Assembly: GCA_007694905.1 (NCBI GenBank)
Contig: REEU01000277.1
Span: 1 to 38,742, forward strand
DNA from: Gammaproteobacteria bacterium
GTDB lineage: Bacteria; Pseudomonadota; Gammaproteobacteria; Pseudomonadales; Azotimanducaceae
Reading direction: 5' to 3'
DNA: 38,742 nucleotides
The position numbers and the translations under genes were made by a program. Position 1 is the first letter of the stretch. The number at the start of each line of letters is the position of its first letter. Shown piece after piece: positions 17,874 to 27,359 of this stretch. The notes under the pieces were generated by a model. It saw only the letters and a program-made list of their open reading frames with translations. It was not told the DNA's origin and ran no database searches.

Positions 17874-17902
17874 AGTATATGATTGTAAAGGGGGAGTTGA
17901 AA
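17874..17902 (-). promoter_or_regulatory. Probable bfr promoter
   Basis: On the minus strand: TTTCAA (-35, 17897-17902), 17-bp spacer, TATACT (-10, 17874-17879, five of six). It would start transcription about 60 bp before the bfr ATG. The -35 is weak, which leaves room for an activator or read-through from bfd. Confidence 0.5.
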
Positions 17903-17927
17903 CGAGAAGCGATTGCGTTCAAGGCCC

Positions 17928-18146
17928 TCAGGCCACGGCGCAGGCATCCCTTCCGAGGTCGTAGCCCGCCTGCATGTTGTCGCTGACCAGCGTGTTCTCG
18001 ATCACCCGTCGGGCGTCGTCTGCGCATTTGCCGCAGCAGGTGGCGATGTCGAATTGCTGCAGCAGGCAGTCCAGGCTGCGCGCGCCGGAGCGGACGGCCT
18101 CGGCGATGGTGCGTTCATTCACTTGATTGCAGATGCATACGTACAC
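17928..18146 (-). CDS. bfd: Bacterioferritin-associated ferredoxin
   Basis: This 72-residue [2Fe-2S] protein docks on bacterioferritin and passes electrons to its haem, so that stored Fe(III) leaves as Fe(II). The four cluster cysteines C4, C6, C38 and C41 have the BFD spacing (CxC near the N-terminus, CxxC later). The start is GTG at 18146, with AAGGAG upstream (AGGAG seven bases before it); the nearby ATG at 18153 is out of frame. It lies directly upstream of bfr on the same strand. Its promoter overlaps a Fur-type site, which fits expression on iron starvation. The C-terminal 20 residues are less conserved. Confidence 0.95.
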   Translation of the reverse strand: MYVCICNQVNERTIAEAVRSGARSLDCLLQQFDIATCCGKCADDARRVIENTLVSDNMQAGYDLGRDACAVA

Positions 18147-18172
18147 GGGGCATCTCCTTCAGCAATGACCGA

Positions 18173-18201
18173 AAGATGATGCAAATGAGAACGATTGTCA
18201 A
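18173..18201 (-). promoter_or_regulatory. bfd promoter overlapped by a Fur box
   Basis: On the minus strand there is a perfect -35 TTGACA (18196-18201), a 17-bp spacer, and -10 CATCTT (18173-18178, three of six). TGAGAACGATTGTCA at 18186-18200 matches the 15-bp 7-1-7 Fur box at 11 of 14 defined positions and covers the -35 and spacer. Bound Fe-Fur would block RNA polymerase, giving iron-repressed bfd as in E. coli. Confidence 0.7.
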
Positions 18202-18203
18202 TA

Positions 18204-18854
18204 TCAGGCGGGCGGAATGTTGAACCCGGCATCCTGGAAGCGGTTGACGATGACGCAGAAAAGCTCCGCGGTCTTCTGGGCGTCGTAGAGGGCGGAGTGG
18301 GCCTCGCGGCTGTCGAAGGGGACGCCGGCCGACTCGCAGGCCTTGGCCAGCACCGTCTGGCCGAAGGCCACTCCGCCGAGCGTGGCCGTGTCGAAGCTGG
18401 AGAAGGGGTGGAAGGGGTTGCGCTTGAGCTGCTGACGGATGGCCGCCGTCTGGATGAAGCCATTGTCGAAATGGGCGTTGTGTCCCACCAGCACGGCGCG
18501 ATTGCAGCCGGCGGCACGCACCGCGCGGCGCACCAGACGGAAGATCTCCTGCAGGGCGTCCCGTTCCGGTATCGCACCCCGCAGCGGGTGGTAAGGGTCA
18601 ATGCCGGTGAATTCCAGCGCCGCTGCTTCGAGATTGGCGCCTTCGAAGGGCTCCACGTGCACGTTCAGCGCCTCGTCGGGCTGAAGGCGGCCGGCCGCGT
18701 CGAAGACCATGGTCACGGCGGCGACTTCGAGCAGCGCATCGGTGGCGGCGTTGAAGCCGCCGGTCTCCACATCGACGGCCACCGGCAGGAAGCCACGAAA
18801 CCGATGGGCCATGAGTTGTTTCGGCTCGGTCTCCGGGCAGGGGGACGATGACAT
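18204..18854 (-). CDS. rnt: Ribonuclease T
   Basis: This 216-residue DEDDh 3'-5' exonuclease trims the 3' ends of tRNAs and other stable RNAs, including the CCA end. The catalytic D28 and E30 lie in DVETGG, with HNAHFD in the middle and HSALYDA carrying the His and last Asp. The ATG at 18854 has AGAGG upstream. Its stop lies two bases from the Fur box of bfd, so rnt read-through would run into bfd. It diverges from argG with a 99-bp gap. The length and motif order separate it from DnaQ and oligoribonuclease. Confidence 0.95.
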   Translation of the reverse strand: MSSSPCPETEPKQLMAHRFRGFLPVAVDVETGGFNAATDALLEVAAVTMVFDAAGRLQPDEALNVHVEPFEGANLEAAALEFTGIDPYHPLRGAIPERDALQEIFRLVRRAVRAAGCNRAVLVGHNAHFDNGFIQTAAIRQQLKRNPFHPFSSFDTATLGGVAFGQTVLAKACESAGVPFDSREAHSALYDAQKTAELFCVIVNRFQDAGFNIPPA

Positions 18855-18953
18855 GGGGCCTCTTTACATCCAGAGGGCGGCTCGCTTCCGCCGCCGATGG
18901 ACGCCAGGGTACCATTGCCGCCCCCCGCAATATGGCATCAGGAGTCCAGGCGA

Positions 18954-20168
18954 GTGAAGAAAGTGGTGTTGGCGTACTCCGGAGGTCTCGATACCTCCGT
19001 GATTCTGAAGTGGCTGCAGGAGACCTACGGCTGCGAGGTGGTGACGTTCACCGCTGATCTCGGTCAGGGCGGCGAGGTGGAACCGGCGCGTGAGAAGGCC
19101 CAGGCCATGGGTGCCTGTGAGATCTTCATCGAGGATCTGCGCGAAGAGTTCGTGCGCGACTTCGTCTATCCGATGTTCCGTGCCAACACCATCTACGAGG
19201 GCGAGTACCTGCTCGGCACGTCCATCGCGCGGCCGCTGATCGCCAAGCGGCTGGTAGAGATCGCGGCGGCCACCGGCGCCGAAGCCATCTCCCACGGTGC
19301 CACCGGCAAGGGTAACGATCAGGTCCGCTTCGAACTGAACGCCTACGCGCTGAATCCCGACATCAAGGTCATCGCCCCGTGGCGAGACTGGGACCTGCAC
19401 TCCCGCGATGCGCTGATGGACTTCTGCGAGCAGCACCAGATTCCGGTGCAACGCTTCAATCAGGCTGACAAGCCGCCTTACTCCATGGATGCGAACCTGC
19501 TGCACATCTCCTATGAAGGCGGTGAGCTCGAGGATCCATGGACTGCGCCGGACGCGTCCATGTGGCGCATGACCGTGAATCCTGAGGATGCGCCGGAGGC
19601 GGGGGTCGAGTTCACGCTGGGATTCCGCGGCGGCGATGCAGTGACGCTCGATGGCGAGGAGCTGAGCCCTGGGGTGATGCTCACCCGCCTCAACGAGCTC
19701 GGAGGTGCCCATGGCATCGGTCGCATCGACATCGTCGAGAATCGATATGTGGGCATGAAGTCCAGGGGGTGCTATGAAACACCTGGAGGTACGTTGTTGC
19801 TGAAGGCGCATCGTGCGATCGAGTCCATCACGCTGGACCGCGAGGTGGCCCATCTGAAGGACTCGCTGATGCCGCGCTATGCGGAGATGATCTACAACGG
19901 CTACTGGTTCGCGCCGGAGCGCTTGGCACTGCAGGCGCTGATCGACACCACCCAGCAGGTGGTGAACGGCGAGGTACGGCTGCGCCTGTATCGGGGCAAC
20001 ATTCAGGTGAGCGGTCGCCGTTCCCGGACGAACAGCCTGTACGATGAGAACGTGGTCACTTTTGAAGATGATGCAGGCGCTTACAATCAGGCAGATGCGA
20101 CGGGTTTCATTCGTTTGAATGCCCTGCGTCTTCGTACCGCGGCAGCACGAGGTCGTCGCGGTTCGTGA
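18954..20168 (+). CDS. argG: Argininosuccinate synthase
   Basis: It condenses citrulline and aspartate with ATP to argininosuccinate, the step after ArgF. At 404 residues it is the common bacterial type, not the longer E. coli type. The PP-loop AYSGGLDTS starts at residue 7, and [15 protein letters not shown] and the YSMD(A)N segments are typical. The start is GTG at 18954, giving the canonical [13 protein letters not shown]-terminus, with AGGAG nine bases upstream; earlier in-frame codons would add a non-conserved leader. It is first in a likely operon with the zinc-ribbon protein (27-bp gap) and murI. Confidence 0.97.
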   Translation: MKKVVLAYSGGLDTSVILKWLQETYGCEVVTFTADLGQGGEVEPAREKAQAMGACEIFIEDLREEFVRDFVYPMFRANTIYEGEYLLGTSIARPLIAKRLVEIAAATGAEAISHGATGKGNDQVRFELNAYALNPDIKVIAPWRDWDLHSRDALMDFCEQHQIPVQRFNQADKPPYSMDANLLHISYEGGELEDPWTAPDASMWRMTVNPEDAPEAGVEFTLGFRGGDAVTLDGEELSPGVMLTRLNELGGAHGIGRIDIVENRYVGMKSRGCYETPGGTLLLKAHRAIESITLDREVAHLKDSLMPRYAEMIYNGYWFAPERLALQALIDTTQQVVNGEVRLRLYRGNIQVSGRRSRTNSLYDENVVTFEDDAGAYNQADATGFIRLNALRLRTAAARGRRGS

Positions 20169-20195
20169 TCGAGAGCGTTGTCCAGGGAGAGGCCC

Positions 20196-20867
20196 ATGTC
20201 AGGCCATTTCGAAATCCTGTTCCACGGCGAGGTGTATGCCAGCGTCGATCAGGAGAAGGCACAGGAGGACATGGCGCGGCTGTTCCGGCAGTCGAAGCAG
20301 GCGGTTGCGCGGCTGTTCAGCGGCAAGACCTGGGTATTGAAGGATGGTCTCGACCGGGAAACCGCAGAGCGGTATCAGGTGGAGCTGGCCAAGATCGGCA
20401 TCATCTCCGAGCTGCGCGACCGGGCGCCGAAGTACGAGGCCAAACCGCCGCCGTCGCCCCATGGCAAGAGCCAGAACTTCACCATCGAGAGCATTGCGAT
20501 CAGCCGCATGGTCTGCCCGGCCTGCACCTACGAGCAGCTCGAGGCGGACTACTGCGCGCGCTGCGGAGCCAACATCGAGAAGGCCAACAAGCGCATCAAG
20601 ATGAAGGAGAAGGAAGACCGGGTGATCCAGGAGCGCATTCAGGCCCTGCATGCAGGTGGCGATGCAGTGAAGTCCAAACCCGCACCGAAACCCTCCATGG
20701 CTGCCCAGCTGCGTTCCCAGTCCCCCACCCAGCCCATGCCCAATGTGGCGATCGCCCAGGCCGAAGATACCGGCGGCGTCGTGGTCTTTGTGGTCGCCGG
20801 TATTGCCGTCGTTGCGCTGCTGGCCGGGGTGCTGGTGGCGGCGGGCGTGATCAACCTGCCGTTCTGA
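20196..20867 (+). CDS. Uncharacterised zinc-ribbon protein with C-terminal membrane anchor
   Basis: Not assigned to a named family. This 223-residue protein has three parts. Residues 1-75 form a small alpha/beta module (FEILFHGEV...ARLF...LFSGK...VLKDGLD...AERY...L..IG), of a kind I recall at the N-terminus of other gammaproteobacterial membrane proteins. Residues 107-123 form a zinc ribbon (C107, C110, C120, C123), followed by a charged helix (about 126-150). Residues about 196-219 form a single hydrophobic segment ending at the C-terminus, so it is probably tail-anchored with the ribbon in the cytosol. ATG 20196 has GGGAGAGG just upstream. It lies between argG and murI at 27 and 10 bp, so it is cotranscribed. 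Its function is unknown. Confidence 0.85.
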   Translation: MSGHFEILFHGEVYASVDQEKAQEDMARLFRQSKQAVARLFSGKTWVLKDGLDRETAERYQVELAKIGIISELRDRAPKYEAKPPPSPHGKSQNFTIESIAISRMVCPACTYEQLEADYCARCGANIEKANKRIKMKEKEDRVIQERIQALHAGGDAVKSKPAPKPSMAAQLRSQSPTQPMPNVAIAQAEDTGGVVVFVVAGIAVVALLAGVLVAAGVINLPF

Positions 20868-20877
20868 GCGCCTGCCG

Positions 20878-21675
20878 GTGACCGCCGGCCCCATCGGTGT
20901 CTTCGATTCCGGCGTCGGCGGCCTCACGGTCCTGCGCGCTCTGCGAGAACGCCTGCCGGACGCCGATTTCGTGTATCTCGGCGACACCGCCCGCCTGCCT
21001 TATGGCACCAAGAGTCCTGATACGGTGCGCCGCTATGCGCTGCAGGCGGCCGAAGCCCTGCGCTCGCGCCACGTACAGGCGCTGGTGGTGGCCTGCAACA
21101 CCGCGTCCGGCTTTGCACTGGACGCCCTCACCGCGCGCTGGCCGGAGATCCCGGTGGTGGGCGTGGTGGATCCGGGCGCGGTCGCGGCCTGCCGGTGGTC
21201 AGTTCGCGGCGACATTGCCGTGATCGGCACCGAGGCCACCATCCGCGGCGGTGCTTATCAGGCGGCGATCCGGCGTTTGCGCCCGGATGCCCGCGTCCGG
21301 GTGCGGGCCTGCTCGGTGTTCGTGGCGCTGGCGGAGGAGGGCTGGTTCGACTCTCCGGCAGCCGAGGCGGTGGCGCGGGCCTACCTTGCCGACTGGTTCG
21401 ACGGTCCGGAACCGCCGGACACGCTGGTGCTCGGCTGTACCCATTTCCCCGTGCTCGCCGGTCTGATCCGCGGCATCGTCGGCGATGAGCTGGCGCTGGT
21501 GGACTCCGCCTCGACCACGGCGACCGTTCTCGCGGAGCGTCTCGGTCCCCGAGTGGATGGCGGCGGCAGCGTGACGTTTCTCGCCACCGATGGCGCCGAG
21601 CGCTTCGCCACCGTCGGCAGCCGTTTCCTCGGCACGCCGCTCGATCCTGCTGCAGTTGAAATCGTCGATCTGTAG
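20878..21675 (+). CDS. murI: Glutamate racemase
   Basis: It makes D-glutamate for peptidoglycan in the cytosol. It has 265 residues. The acid/base cysteines are C73 in ACNTAS and C187 in LGCTHFP, with FDSGVGG starting at residue 9 and YLGDTARLPYG at about 33-43. The start is GTG at 20878, ten bases after the previous stop, so it is likely translationally coupled. Its TAG stop lies inside the first unit of the 69-bp repeat array, so the last codons directly abut the repeat. No other cell-wall gene is adjacent. Confidence 0.95.
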   Translation: MTAGPIGVFDSGVGGLTVLRALRERLPDADFVYLGDTARLPYGTKSPDTVRRYALQAAEALRSRHVQALVVACNTASGFALDALTARWPEIPVVGVVDPGAVAACRWSVRGDIAVIGTEATIRGGAYQAAIRRLRPDARVRVRACSVFVALAEEGWFDSPAAEAVARAYLADWFDGPEPPDTLVLGCTHFPVLAGLIRGIVGDELALVDSASTTATVLAERLGPRVDGGGSVTFLATDGAERFATVGSRFLGTPLDPAAVEIVDL

Positions 21676-21836
21676 GCGAGCGCGTGTACGCGCCGCCCCC
21701 GGGCCGAGCGCACGCGCTCGGGCCTACAAGCGCCACGTCTGTAGGCGAGCGCGTGTACGCGCCGCCCCCGGGCCGAGCGCACGCGCTCGGGCCTACAAGC
21801 GCCACGTCTGTAGGCGAGCGCGTGTACGCGCCGCCC
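21671..21836. repeat. 69-bp tandem REP-doublet array (2.4 copies)
   Basis: Two identical 69-bp units (21671-21739, 21740-21808) are followed by 28 bp of a third (21809-21836). Each unit has inverted arms, TGTAGGCGAGCGCGTG and CACGCGCTCGGGCCTACA, which pair apart from a 2-base bulge around a GC-rich centre, as in paired REP/BIME elements. It fills the gap between convergent murI and nth and contains the murI stop codon. Confidence 0.9.
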
Positions 21837-21847
21837 GCTGACGGAGG

Positions 21848-22486
21848 TCAGGCGTACTCGGTCTTGTGTTTGTGCTCGCAGAGGTCTTCGATGACGCAGG
21901 CGCCACAGCGTGGCTTGCGCGCGGTGCAGACGTAGCGCCCGTGCAGGATGAGCCAGTGGTGGGCATCTTTCAGGTAGGACTTCGGGATGTAGCGCAGGAG
22001 CTTGTCTTCCACTTCGCGGACGGTTTTCCCGCGCGCCAGGGGAATTCGGTTGGCAAGCCGGAAGATGTGGGTGTCCACCGCCAGCGTCGGCTCGCCGAAG
22101 GCGGTGTTGAGGACCACGTTCGCGGTCTTGCGGCCGACGCCGGGCAGGGCTTCCAGCGCCTTGCGTTCCGTCGGCACCTCGCCGTCATGCTGTTGGAGCA
22201 ATGCAGCACAGGTCTTGATCACGTTTTTCGCCTTCGAATTGAACAGGCCGATATGGCGAATGTGCTGCTTCAGGCCGTCCTCGCCCAGGGCCAGGATCGC
22301 GGCCGGCGTGTTCGCCACCGGATACAGGCTGCGGGTGGCCTTGTTGACGCTGATATCGGTGGCCTGGGCGGAGAGGATCACCGCGATCAGCAACTCAAAC
22401 GGCGTCGCGTACTCGAGCTCGGTAGTCGGCGTCGGGTTCGCCGCCTGTAGGCGGGCGAAAATCTGTTCGCGTTTATGCTGATTCAT
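21848..22486 (-). CDS. nth: Endonuclease III
   Basis: This 212-residue base-excision-repair glycosylase/AP lyase acts on oxidised pyrimidines. The helix-hairpin-helix is [13 protein letters not shown], with catalytic K120 and D138 in VDTH. The [4Fe-4S] ligands are C187, C194, C197 and C203 (C-x6-C-x2-C-x5-C), all at E. coli numbering. The ATG overlaps the rsxE stop (ATGA), so nth is the last gene of the metG-rsx-nth operon. The rsx-nth pairing is the same as in E. coli. Confidence 0.97.
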   Translation of the reverse strand: MNQHKREQIFARLQAANPTPTTELEYATPFELLIAVILSAQATDISVNKATRSLYPVANTPAAILALGEDGLKQHIRHIGLFNSKAKNVIKTCAALLQQHDGEVPTERKALEALPGVGRKTANVVLNTAFGEPTLAVDTHIFRLANRIPLARGKTVREVEDKLLRYIPKSYLKDAHHWLILHGRYVCTARKPRCGACVIEDLCEHKHKTEYA

Positions 22487-23151
22487 TGGCGTTGGTCCAG
22501 ATACTGTTTGGCGGCAATCAACAGGCCCATGCCGATGAACGCGCCCGGTGGCAGGACTGCCAGCAGAAAGCCGCGATACGCCGGCACGACGGTGATCTCC
22601 CAGGTTGCGGCTGAGGGGCCGAACAGCTGTGCCATATCGGCAAACAGCACGCCTGTCCCGAGCAACTCCCGGAATCCTCCGAGAAGCACGAGGACGGCGC
22701 CGAAGCCAAGCCCCATCATAAGACCGTCATACGCCGACGGCAGCAGTGGCTGGCGGCTGGCGAAGGCTTCCGCGCGGCCGAGGATGGTGCAGTTGGTGAC
22801 GATGATCTGCACGAACAGCGCCACGGTGAGGTAAAGCTCGTAGGCGAAGGCCTGCATCAGCAGGCTGACGCAGGTGGTGTAGCTGGCGATGATCAGCACG
22901 AAGGCTGGCAGGCGGGCGGCAGGCGGAACGTAGCCGCGGATCAGCGACACCGACGTGTTTGAACCGACGAGGACGATGAGCGTCGCCAGGGCCAGGCCGA
23001 GGGCGTTCACCACGCTGGTGGTGACGGCGAGCAGCGGACACAGACCCAGCATCTGCACCAGCGCAGGGTTGTTGGTCCACAGGCCCTCGCGGGCGATGGT
23101 CGCGCCGGATGTCTCGGGATGGGCGCCGTGTTCCGCGTGTGCTTCGCTCAC
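22483..23151 (-). CDS. rsxE: Electron transport complex subunit RsxE
   Basis: This inner-membrane subunit of the Rsx/Rnf complex has 222 residues with about six hydrophobic segments. C38 (GLCPLLAV) and C121 (TNCTILG) are the cysteines that, paired with those of RsxA, hold an intramembrane [2Fe-2S] centre. The start is GTG at 23151, with GGAGGAGG upstream, overlapping the rsxG stop as GTGA; a longer in-frame reading upstream is Arg-rich and not RsxE-like. It overlaps nth at its 3' end. Confidence 0.93.
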   Translation of the reverse strand: MSEAHAEHGAHPETSGATIAREGLWTNNPALVQMLGLCPLLAVTTSVVNALGLALATLIVLVGSNTSVSLIRGYVPPAARLPAFVLIIASYTTCVSLLMQAFAYELYLTVALFVQIIVTNCTILGRAEAFASRQPLLPSAYDGLMMGLGFGAVLVLLGGFRELLGTGVLFADMAQLFGPSAATWEITVVPAYRGFLLAVLPPGAFIGMGLLIAAKQYLDQRQ

Positions 23152-23768
23152 CGGGCCTCCTCCAGCAGGGCGCGCCCGTCGTCTTCGAACCAGACCAGCG
23201 CGCGCCCGATCCCCCGTGCGATGGCCCGGGGCGTGATGGTGGCGCCGGTGAAGCCGTCGAATTCGCCGCCGTCGGCACGGACCGTCCATTGTGGCAGCGG
23301 TGGATCATCGAGTCCGCGGCCGCGGAAGGCGTCGATCCAGTCTGAGCGGCGACGCTCGATGTCGTTGCCGAGCCCGGGCGTTTCCCTGTGCGCCACCACC
23401 CTGACGCCGGCGACCCGACCATCCGGTTCGATGCCGAGCAGCACTTCGATGGGGCCGCCATAGCCGTCGGGAATGCGCACCGGAACGATGAGGGCCACGG
23501 CGCGGTCGTTGCGGCGGGCGATCACTGCCTCCCTCGGTTCCCGATGACCGAGCGCGGCGGCGTTGAGCGACACGCGCTGCTCGAGATCGATGTCCGCATC
23601 CGTAGTCGCTTCGAGGATCTCGTAAAGGGCCGCCTGGCGGACGCGCTCCTCCTGTGCCGCGATCCGCTCGCCGGTGAACGTGGCGGTGAGTGCGATCACG
23701 CCCACGGTGACGGCTGCGAACAGAGCGAGGCCCATGGCGTTGTGCATGACGGTGCGGAAGGTGCTCAT
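23148..23768 (-). CDS. rsxG: Electron transport complex subunit RsxG
   Basis: This 206-residue subunit has one N-terminal membrane segment (about residues 13-31) and a periplasmic FMN-binding domain. The flavinylation motif TGATIT is at 174-179, where FMN is attached covalently through phosphoester linkage. The ETPGLG motif of the family is also present. ATG 23768 overlaps the rsxD stop (ATGA), and its own stop overlaps rsxE. Confidence 0.94.
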   Translation of the reverse strand: MSTFRTVMHNAMGLALFAAVTVGVIALTATFTGERIAAQEERVRQAALYEILEATTDADIDLEQRVSLNAAALGHREPREAVIARRNDRAVALIVPVRIPDGYGGPIEVLLGIEPDGRVAGVRVVAHRETPGLGNDIERRRSDWIDAFRGRGLDDPPLPQWTVRADGGEFDGFTGATITPRAIARGIGRALVWFEDDGRALLEEAR

Positions 23769-24778
23769 GCGGAACGCTCCCGACCGTGACCGTAGACCCG
23801 CGGGCGGGTGAAGTGGTCGATGAAGGGGGCCGCGGCGTTCATCAGCAGCACCGCGAACGCCACCGCATCGGGATAGCCGCCGAAGGCGCGGATCATGTAA
23901 ATCAGGACGCCGACGCCGATGCCGAACAGGAGCCGGCCGCGGGGGCTTGTGGCGCCGCTCACCGGATCGGTGACGATGAAGAATGCAGCGAGCATGGTGG
24001 CGCCGCCGAGCAGGTGAAACAGGGGCGAGCCGCCGCTGCTGGAACTGCCGCCGTCCCAGAACAGTACGGCACAGACGCCGAGTGCGGTGAGCATGCCGAC
24101 GGGCGCATGCCAGCTGAACAGGCGCCGGACCAGCATCAGATACAACCCACCCGCCAGGAAAGCCAGGTTGACTGACTCCCAGCCGGCGCCGGCGAAGCGT
24201 CCGGCGAGGCCGCTGGCCGCTTGCCACTCGGCCACGGTCAGGGATTCCCGGTGCTTGAAGTGGTCCAGCGGCGTGGCGCCCGTGAGGGCGTCGGGAACGT
24301 CGGCGCTGCCGGCAAGGATCAGCCGGGCGGCTTCCATGAGCCCGGCGGGTTCGACGTCGGCGAGCCCCCTGGGCAGCGCCCAGGTGGTCATCTCCAGGGG
24401 AAATGACACCAGCAGGATGGCGTAGCCGACCATGGCCGGGTTGAAGGGATTCTGGCCGAGTCCGCCGTAGACCTGCTTGCCGAGCAGGATGGCGAGCGCG
24501 GCGCCGAGAAGCGTCATCCAGGCCGGCAGAAAAGGCGGCAACGCGAGGCCGAGCAGCAGGCCGGTGACCACGGCGCTGCCGTCGCCGAGCCCTGTCTTAA
24601 GCGATCGGTCACGCAGCCACAGCGCCAGCGCATCTGCGGCCAGGGCGCCGGCCACTGCCAGCAGCACGGTCAGAAGTACTGCAGGACCGAACAGCCACAG
24701 CAGTACGGCAAGGCCGGGCAGCGTTGCCAGGACCACCTGGGACATCACGCCGAAGGTACCGGGCCGTGAACGCATCAT
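23765..24778 (-). CDS. rsxD: Electron transport complex subunit RsxD
   Basis: This 337-residue polytopic inner-membrane subunit carries covalent FMN. Motifs typical of RsxD/NqrB are visible: GKQVYGGLGQNPFNPAMVGYA-type text at about 100-120 and the FMN-attachment segment TGATP at 166-170. A second conserved segment, FIVTDPVSGATSPRGR, lies near the C-terminus. The start overlaps the rsxC stop and the stop overlaps the rsxG start. Confidence 0.95.
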   Translation of the reverse strand: MMRSRPGTFGVMSQVVLATLPGLAVLLWLFGPAVLLTVLLAVAGALAADALALWLRDRSLKTGLGDGSAVVTGLLLGLALPPFLPAWMTLLGAALAILLGKQVYGGLGQNPFNPAMVGYAILLVSFPLEMTTWALPRGLADVEPAGLMEAARLILAGSADVPDALTGATPLDHFKHRESLTVAEWQAASGLAGRFAGAGWESVNLAFLAGGLYLMLVRRLFSWHAPVGMLTALGVCAVLFWDGGSSSSGGSPLFHLLGGATMLAAFFIVTDPVSGATSPRGRLLFGIGVGVLIYMIRAFGGYPDAVAFAVLLMNAAAPFIDHFTRPRVYGHGRERSA

Positions 24779-26250
24779 GGGTCCGTCGTCCGCGACCGGG
24801 CTCGGGCGACGACAGCGCCGACCCGTTTCAGGCGGGCCTTACGGGCGGTTTCCGCTGCTTCCCGCTCCCGCGCCAGCCGGGCCTGACGCCGTTCATGGCG
24901 CAGGCGTGCGTGTTCGGCCTCCGCGCGGGCAGTGTCCGCGCGGGCGATGTCTGCTTTCGCCTGGCGGTAGTCGGCCACCAGTGGGATCCGGCTCGGACAG
25001 ACCCAGGCACAGGCGCCGCACTCGATGCAGTCCGAGAGGCCATGCTCCCGGGCGCTGTCGAGGTCGCCGGCGCGGGCGAAGCGATGCAGCAACTGGGGTT
25101 GGAGCTGGGCCGGACAGACCTCCGCGCAGGCGCCGCAGCGGATGCAGGGCTGTTCCACGCCGGTGGGCATGCCTTCGCCGTCGCCGGCAGCTAGCACGCA
25201 GGGGCTCCCGGCGCCGACGGGCGTGTTGAAATCGTCGATACGGCGGCCGGTGAGCGGACCGCCGAGGCGGATCTCCCGCAGCTGTTCACGGTCGAGGCCT
25301 CGGTCGGTGAGCAGGTCGCCAATGGTGGTGCCAAGGCGCACCTCCAGGTTGCCTGGTCGGTTCACAGCGATGCCGGTGACGGTGACGATGCGGCGCGTCA
25401 GCGGCTCGCCATGGACGATGGCACGGCCGGCGGCCCAGGCGGTGGCGACGTTATGGCAGAGCACGCCCAGGTGCAGCGGCAGACGACCGGAGGGGATCTC
25501 CCTGCCGGTGAGCAAGGTAACCAGTTGCCGCTCGCTGCCAGAAGGATAGAAGCGCGGCAGGATGCGCAGTTCAATGTCGCTGCCCGCCAGCGCTGCCTCC
25601 AGGGCGGCGATGGCCGTGGGTTTGTCGTCCTCGATGGCGACGATGACGCGGCCGGCGCCGGCCAAGTGCGCGAGCACGCGAACGCCCTCGATCACCGCGG
25701 CGCTACGTTCCGTCAGCAGGCGTTCGTCCGCTGTCAGGTGTGGTTCGCATTCGGCAGCATTGATGATCAGGCAGTCGATACCGTGGGCCGCCGCCTGTGC
25801 GAGTTTGGTGGCGGCGGGAAAGCGCGCGCCGCCTGCACCGACCACGCCGGCGGCCTGGAGATGCTGCAGCAGCAGCGCGGGATCGAGGTCCTGCCACTGG
25901 GGCAAAGGCGTGTGCTGCGCCGCGCAATCCTCGCCATCCACGGCGATTTCGAGCACCTGTAGGTCGTGGCTGCCGCGCCAGCCATCGGCGCCGACGATCC
26001 GGCCGGAGGTTGGCGCATGCAGCTGCAGGCCGGAACCATCGTCGGCTACGGCGACCACCTCGCCGCCGAGAACGTGCTCGCCGGGGTTGACGCATGGGCG
26101 GGCCTGGCCGCCGCCGTAGAGCGACAGCGGCAGGCGCAGTCGATCGAACAAGGGAGCGGGTTCGATGGGGAGATCCCGGGTGCGCTGCTTGTGGCTCGGC
26201 AGGTCGAGGCTGTGGGGCGGTACAGGGAGCTGATGACGACGGCGCATCAT
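24775..26250 (-). CDS. rsxC: Electron transport complex subunit RsxC (short form)
   Basis: This 491-residue peripheral subunit is expected to exchange electrons with NADH and carry two [4Fe-4S] clusters. Seen are the Gly-rich [11 protein letters not shown] motif, [14 protein letters not shown], and two CxxCxxCxxxCP clusters ([12 protein letters not shown] and [12 protein letters not shown]). The C-terminal tail of about 60 residues is Ala/Arg/Glu-rich and helical. It is much shorter than the long Ala/Lys-repeat tail of E. coli RsxC (about 740 residues). The N-terminal 60 residues diverge from the usual GGIHPPE text. The first of two adjacent ATGs (26250) overlaps the rsxB stop as ATGA. Confidence 0.93.
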   Translation of the reverse strand: MMRRRHQLPVPPHSLDLPSHKQRTRDLPIEPAPLFDRLRLPLSLYGGGQARPCVNPGEHVLGGEVVAVADDGSGLQLHAPTSGRIVGADGWRGSHDLQVLEIAVDGEDCAAQHTPLPQWQDLDPALLLQHLQAAGVVGAGGARFPAATKLAQAAAHGIDCLIINAAECEPHLTADERLLTERSAAVIEGVRVLAHLAGAGRVIVAIEDDKPTAIAALEAALAGSDIELRILPRFYPSGSERQLVTLLTGREIPSGRLPLHLGVLCHNVATAWAAGRAIVHGEPLTRRIVTVTGIAVNRPGNLEVRLGTTIGDLLTDRGLDREQLREIRLGGPLTGRRIDDFNTPVGAGSPCVLAAGDGEGMPTGVEQPCIRCGACAEVCPAQLQPQLLHRFARAGDLDSAREHGLSDCIECGACAWVCPSRIPLVADYRQAKADIARADTARAEAEHARLRHERRQARLAREREAAETARKARLKRVGAVVARARSRTTDP

Positions 26251-26750
26251 GCCTCGACGCCCTCCCGGGGGCGCATGTCGATGCAGTCCACCGGACAGGG
26301 CGGCAGGCATAGATCGCAGCCGGTGCATTCGCTTTCGATCACCGTATGCGTGAAGCCCCGGGCGCCGACGATGGCATCCACCGGGCAGGCGGCGATGCAC
26401 AGCGTGCAGCCAATGCATTCGGCTTCGCGGATAGAGGCGACCCGGGGTTCGCCTGCGGTATCGGTGGCCAGCGGTTCTGGCGTGCGGCCCAACAGGTCCG
26501 CAAGGCGGATCACGGTGGCCTCACCGCCGGGCGGGCACTTGTTGATGGCGTCGCCGGCGGCGATCGCTTCGGCGTAGGGGCGGCAGCCGGGATAGCCGCA
26601 CTGGGCGCACTGAGTCTGGGGCAGCAGCGCGTCAATGCGTTCCACCACCGGATCGTCATCGCCCTTGAAGCGGGCAGAGGCCAAGCCCAGCCCGGCGCCG
26701 CAAACGAGTGCGAGTGCGGTCATGACCAGGATGCCAGCGAGCATTTCCAT
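26247..26750 (-). CDS. rsxB: Electron transport complex subunit RsxB (ferredoxin-like)
   Basis: This 167-residue protein has one N-terminal membrane helix (about 4-24). An Fe-S binding domain follows with C48, C51, C56 and C72. Two ferredoxin-type [4Fe-4S] motifs follow (C112/115/118/122 and C142/145/148/152). It relays electrons within the complex. It ends soon after the second cluster and so is shorter than the E. coli protein (192 residues). ATG 26750 is chosen; ATG 26744 is possible. It is four bases from the rsxA stop. Confidence 0.95.
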   Translation of the reverse strand: MEMLAGILVMTALALVCGAGLGLASARFKGDDDPVVERIDALLPQTQCAQCGYPGCRPYAEAIAAGDAINKCPPGGEATVIRLADLLGRTPEPLATDTAGEPRVASIREAECIGCTLCIAACPVDAIVGARGFTHTVIESECTGCDLCLPPCPVDCIDMRPREGVEA

Positions 26751-26754
26751 CTCT

Positions 26755-27330
26755 TCAGGCCAGGCCCGTGAAGCCCATGAACGCCAGCGCCATCAGCCCG
26801 GCCGTGACCATGGCGATGGCCGGGCCGCGGAATGGCGCCGGAATCGCGGCCGCCGCCAGCCGTTCCCGCTGCGCGGCGAACATTACCAGGACCAGGCTGA
26901 AGCCAAGCGCCGCGCCGAGTCCGTAGAGCAGGGCGGCTACGAAGCTGCGCTCGGCGCCGATGTTCAACAGTGCGACGCCGAGCACCGCGCAGTTGCTGGT
27001 GATCAGCGGCAGAAAGACACCGAGAACACGGTACAGCAGCGGGCTGGTGTGTCGCACCATGATCTCGGTGAACTGCACCAGGGCGGCGATCACCATGATG
27101 AAGGCGATGATGTTCAGGTACTCGAGGCCCAGCGGTGCGAGGAGGTAGTGAAACACCAGATGGCTCGAAGCCGCGGCCAGCGTCAGGACGAAGGTGGTGG
27201 CCAGCGCCATGCTGAGGGCGGTCTCCACCTTGCTCGAGACGCCCATGAACGGACACAGCCCGAGAAACTGCACCAGCACGAAGTTGTTGACCAGGATCGC
27301 GCTCAGCAGGATGAGGAGGCTCTCGGTCAC
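26755..27330 (-). CDS. rsxA: Electron transport complex subunit RsxA
   Basis: This 191-residue polytopic membrane subunit is paralogous to RsxE. C26 (GLCPFMG) and C114 (SNCAVLG) are the intramembrane cluster cysteines. The start is GTG at 27330 with a poor ribosome-binding site, 29 bp after the metG stop. It is the first of six rsx genes in the standard A-B-C-D-G-E order. The complex couples NADH and ferredoxin-level electron transfer to ion movement, and in E. coli it keeps SoxR reduced. No soxR is in view, so the rsx symbol is by homology only. Confidence 0.95.
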   Translation of the reverse strand: MTESLLILLSAILVNNFVLVQFLGLCPFMGVSSKVETALSMALATTFVLTLAAASSHLVFHYLLAPLGLEYLNIIAFIMVIAALVQFTEIMVRHTSPLLYRVLGVFLPLITSNCAVLGVALLNIGAERSFVAALLYGLGAALGFSLVLVMFAAQRERLAAAAIPAPFRGPAIAMVTAGLMALAFMGFTGLA

Positions 27331-27359
27331 CGGAACGCTCGCAGTCGAAGTGCCCCGCC

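Noticed and set aside
21671-21836. Possible CRISPR array
   Set aside because: The 69-bp units are contiguous, with no unique spacers, and are internally palindromic. This is a REP-type tandem repeat.
26251-26418. Longer N-terminus for rsxC
   Set aside because: It would lie inside rsxB and adds Arg/His-rich non-family text. The ATG at 26250 overlaps the rsxB stop as in the rest of the operon.
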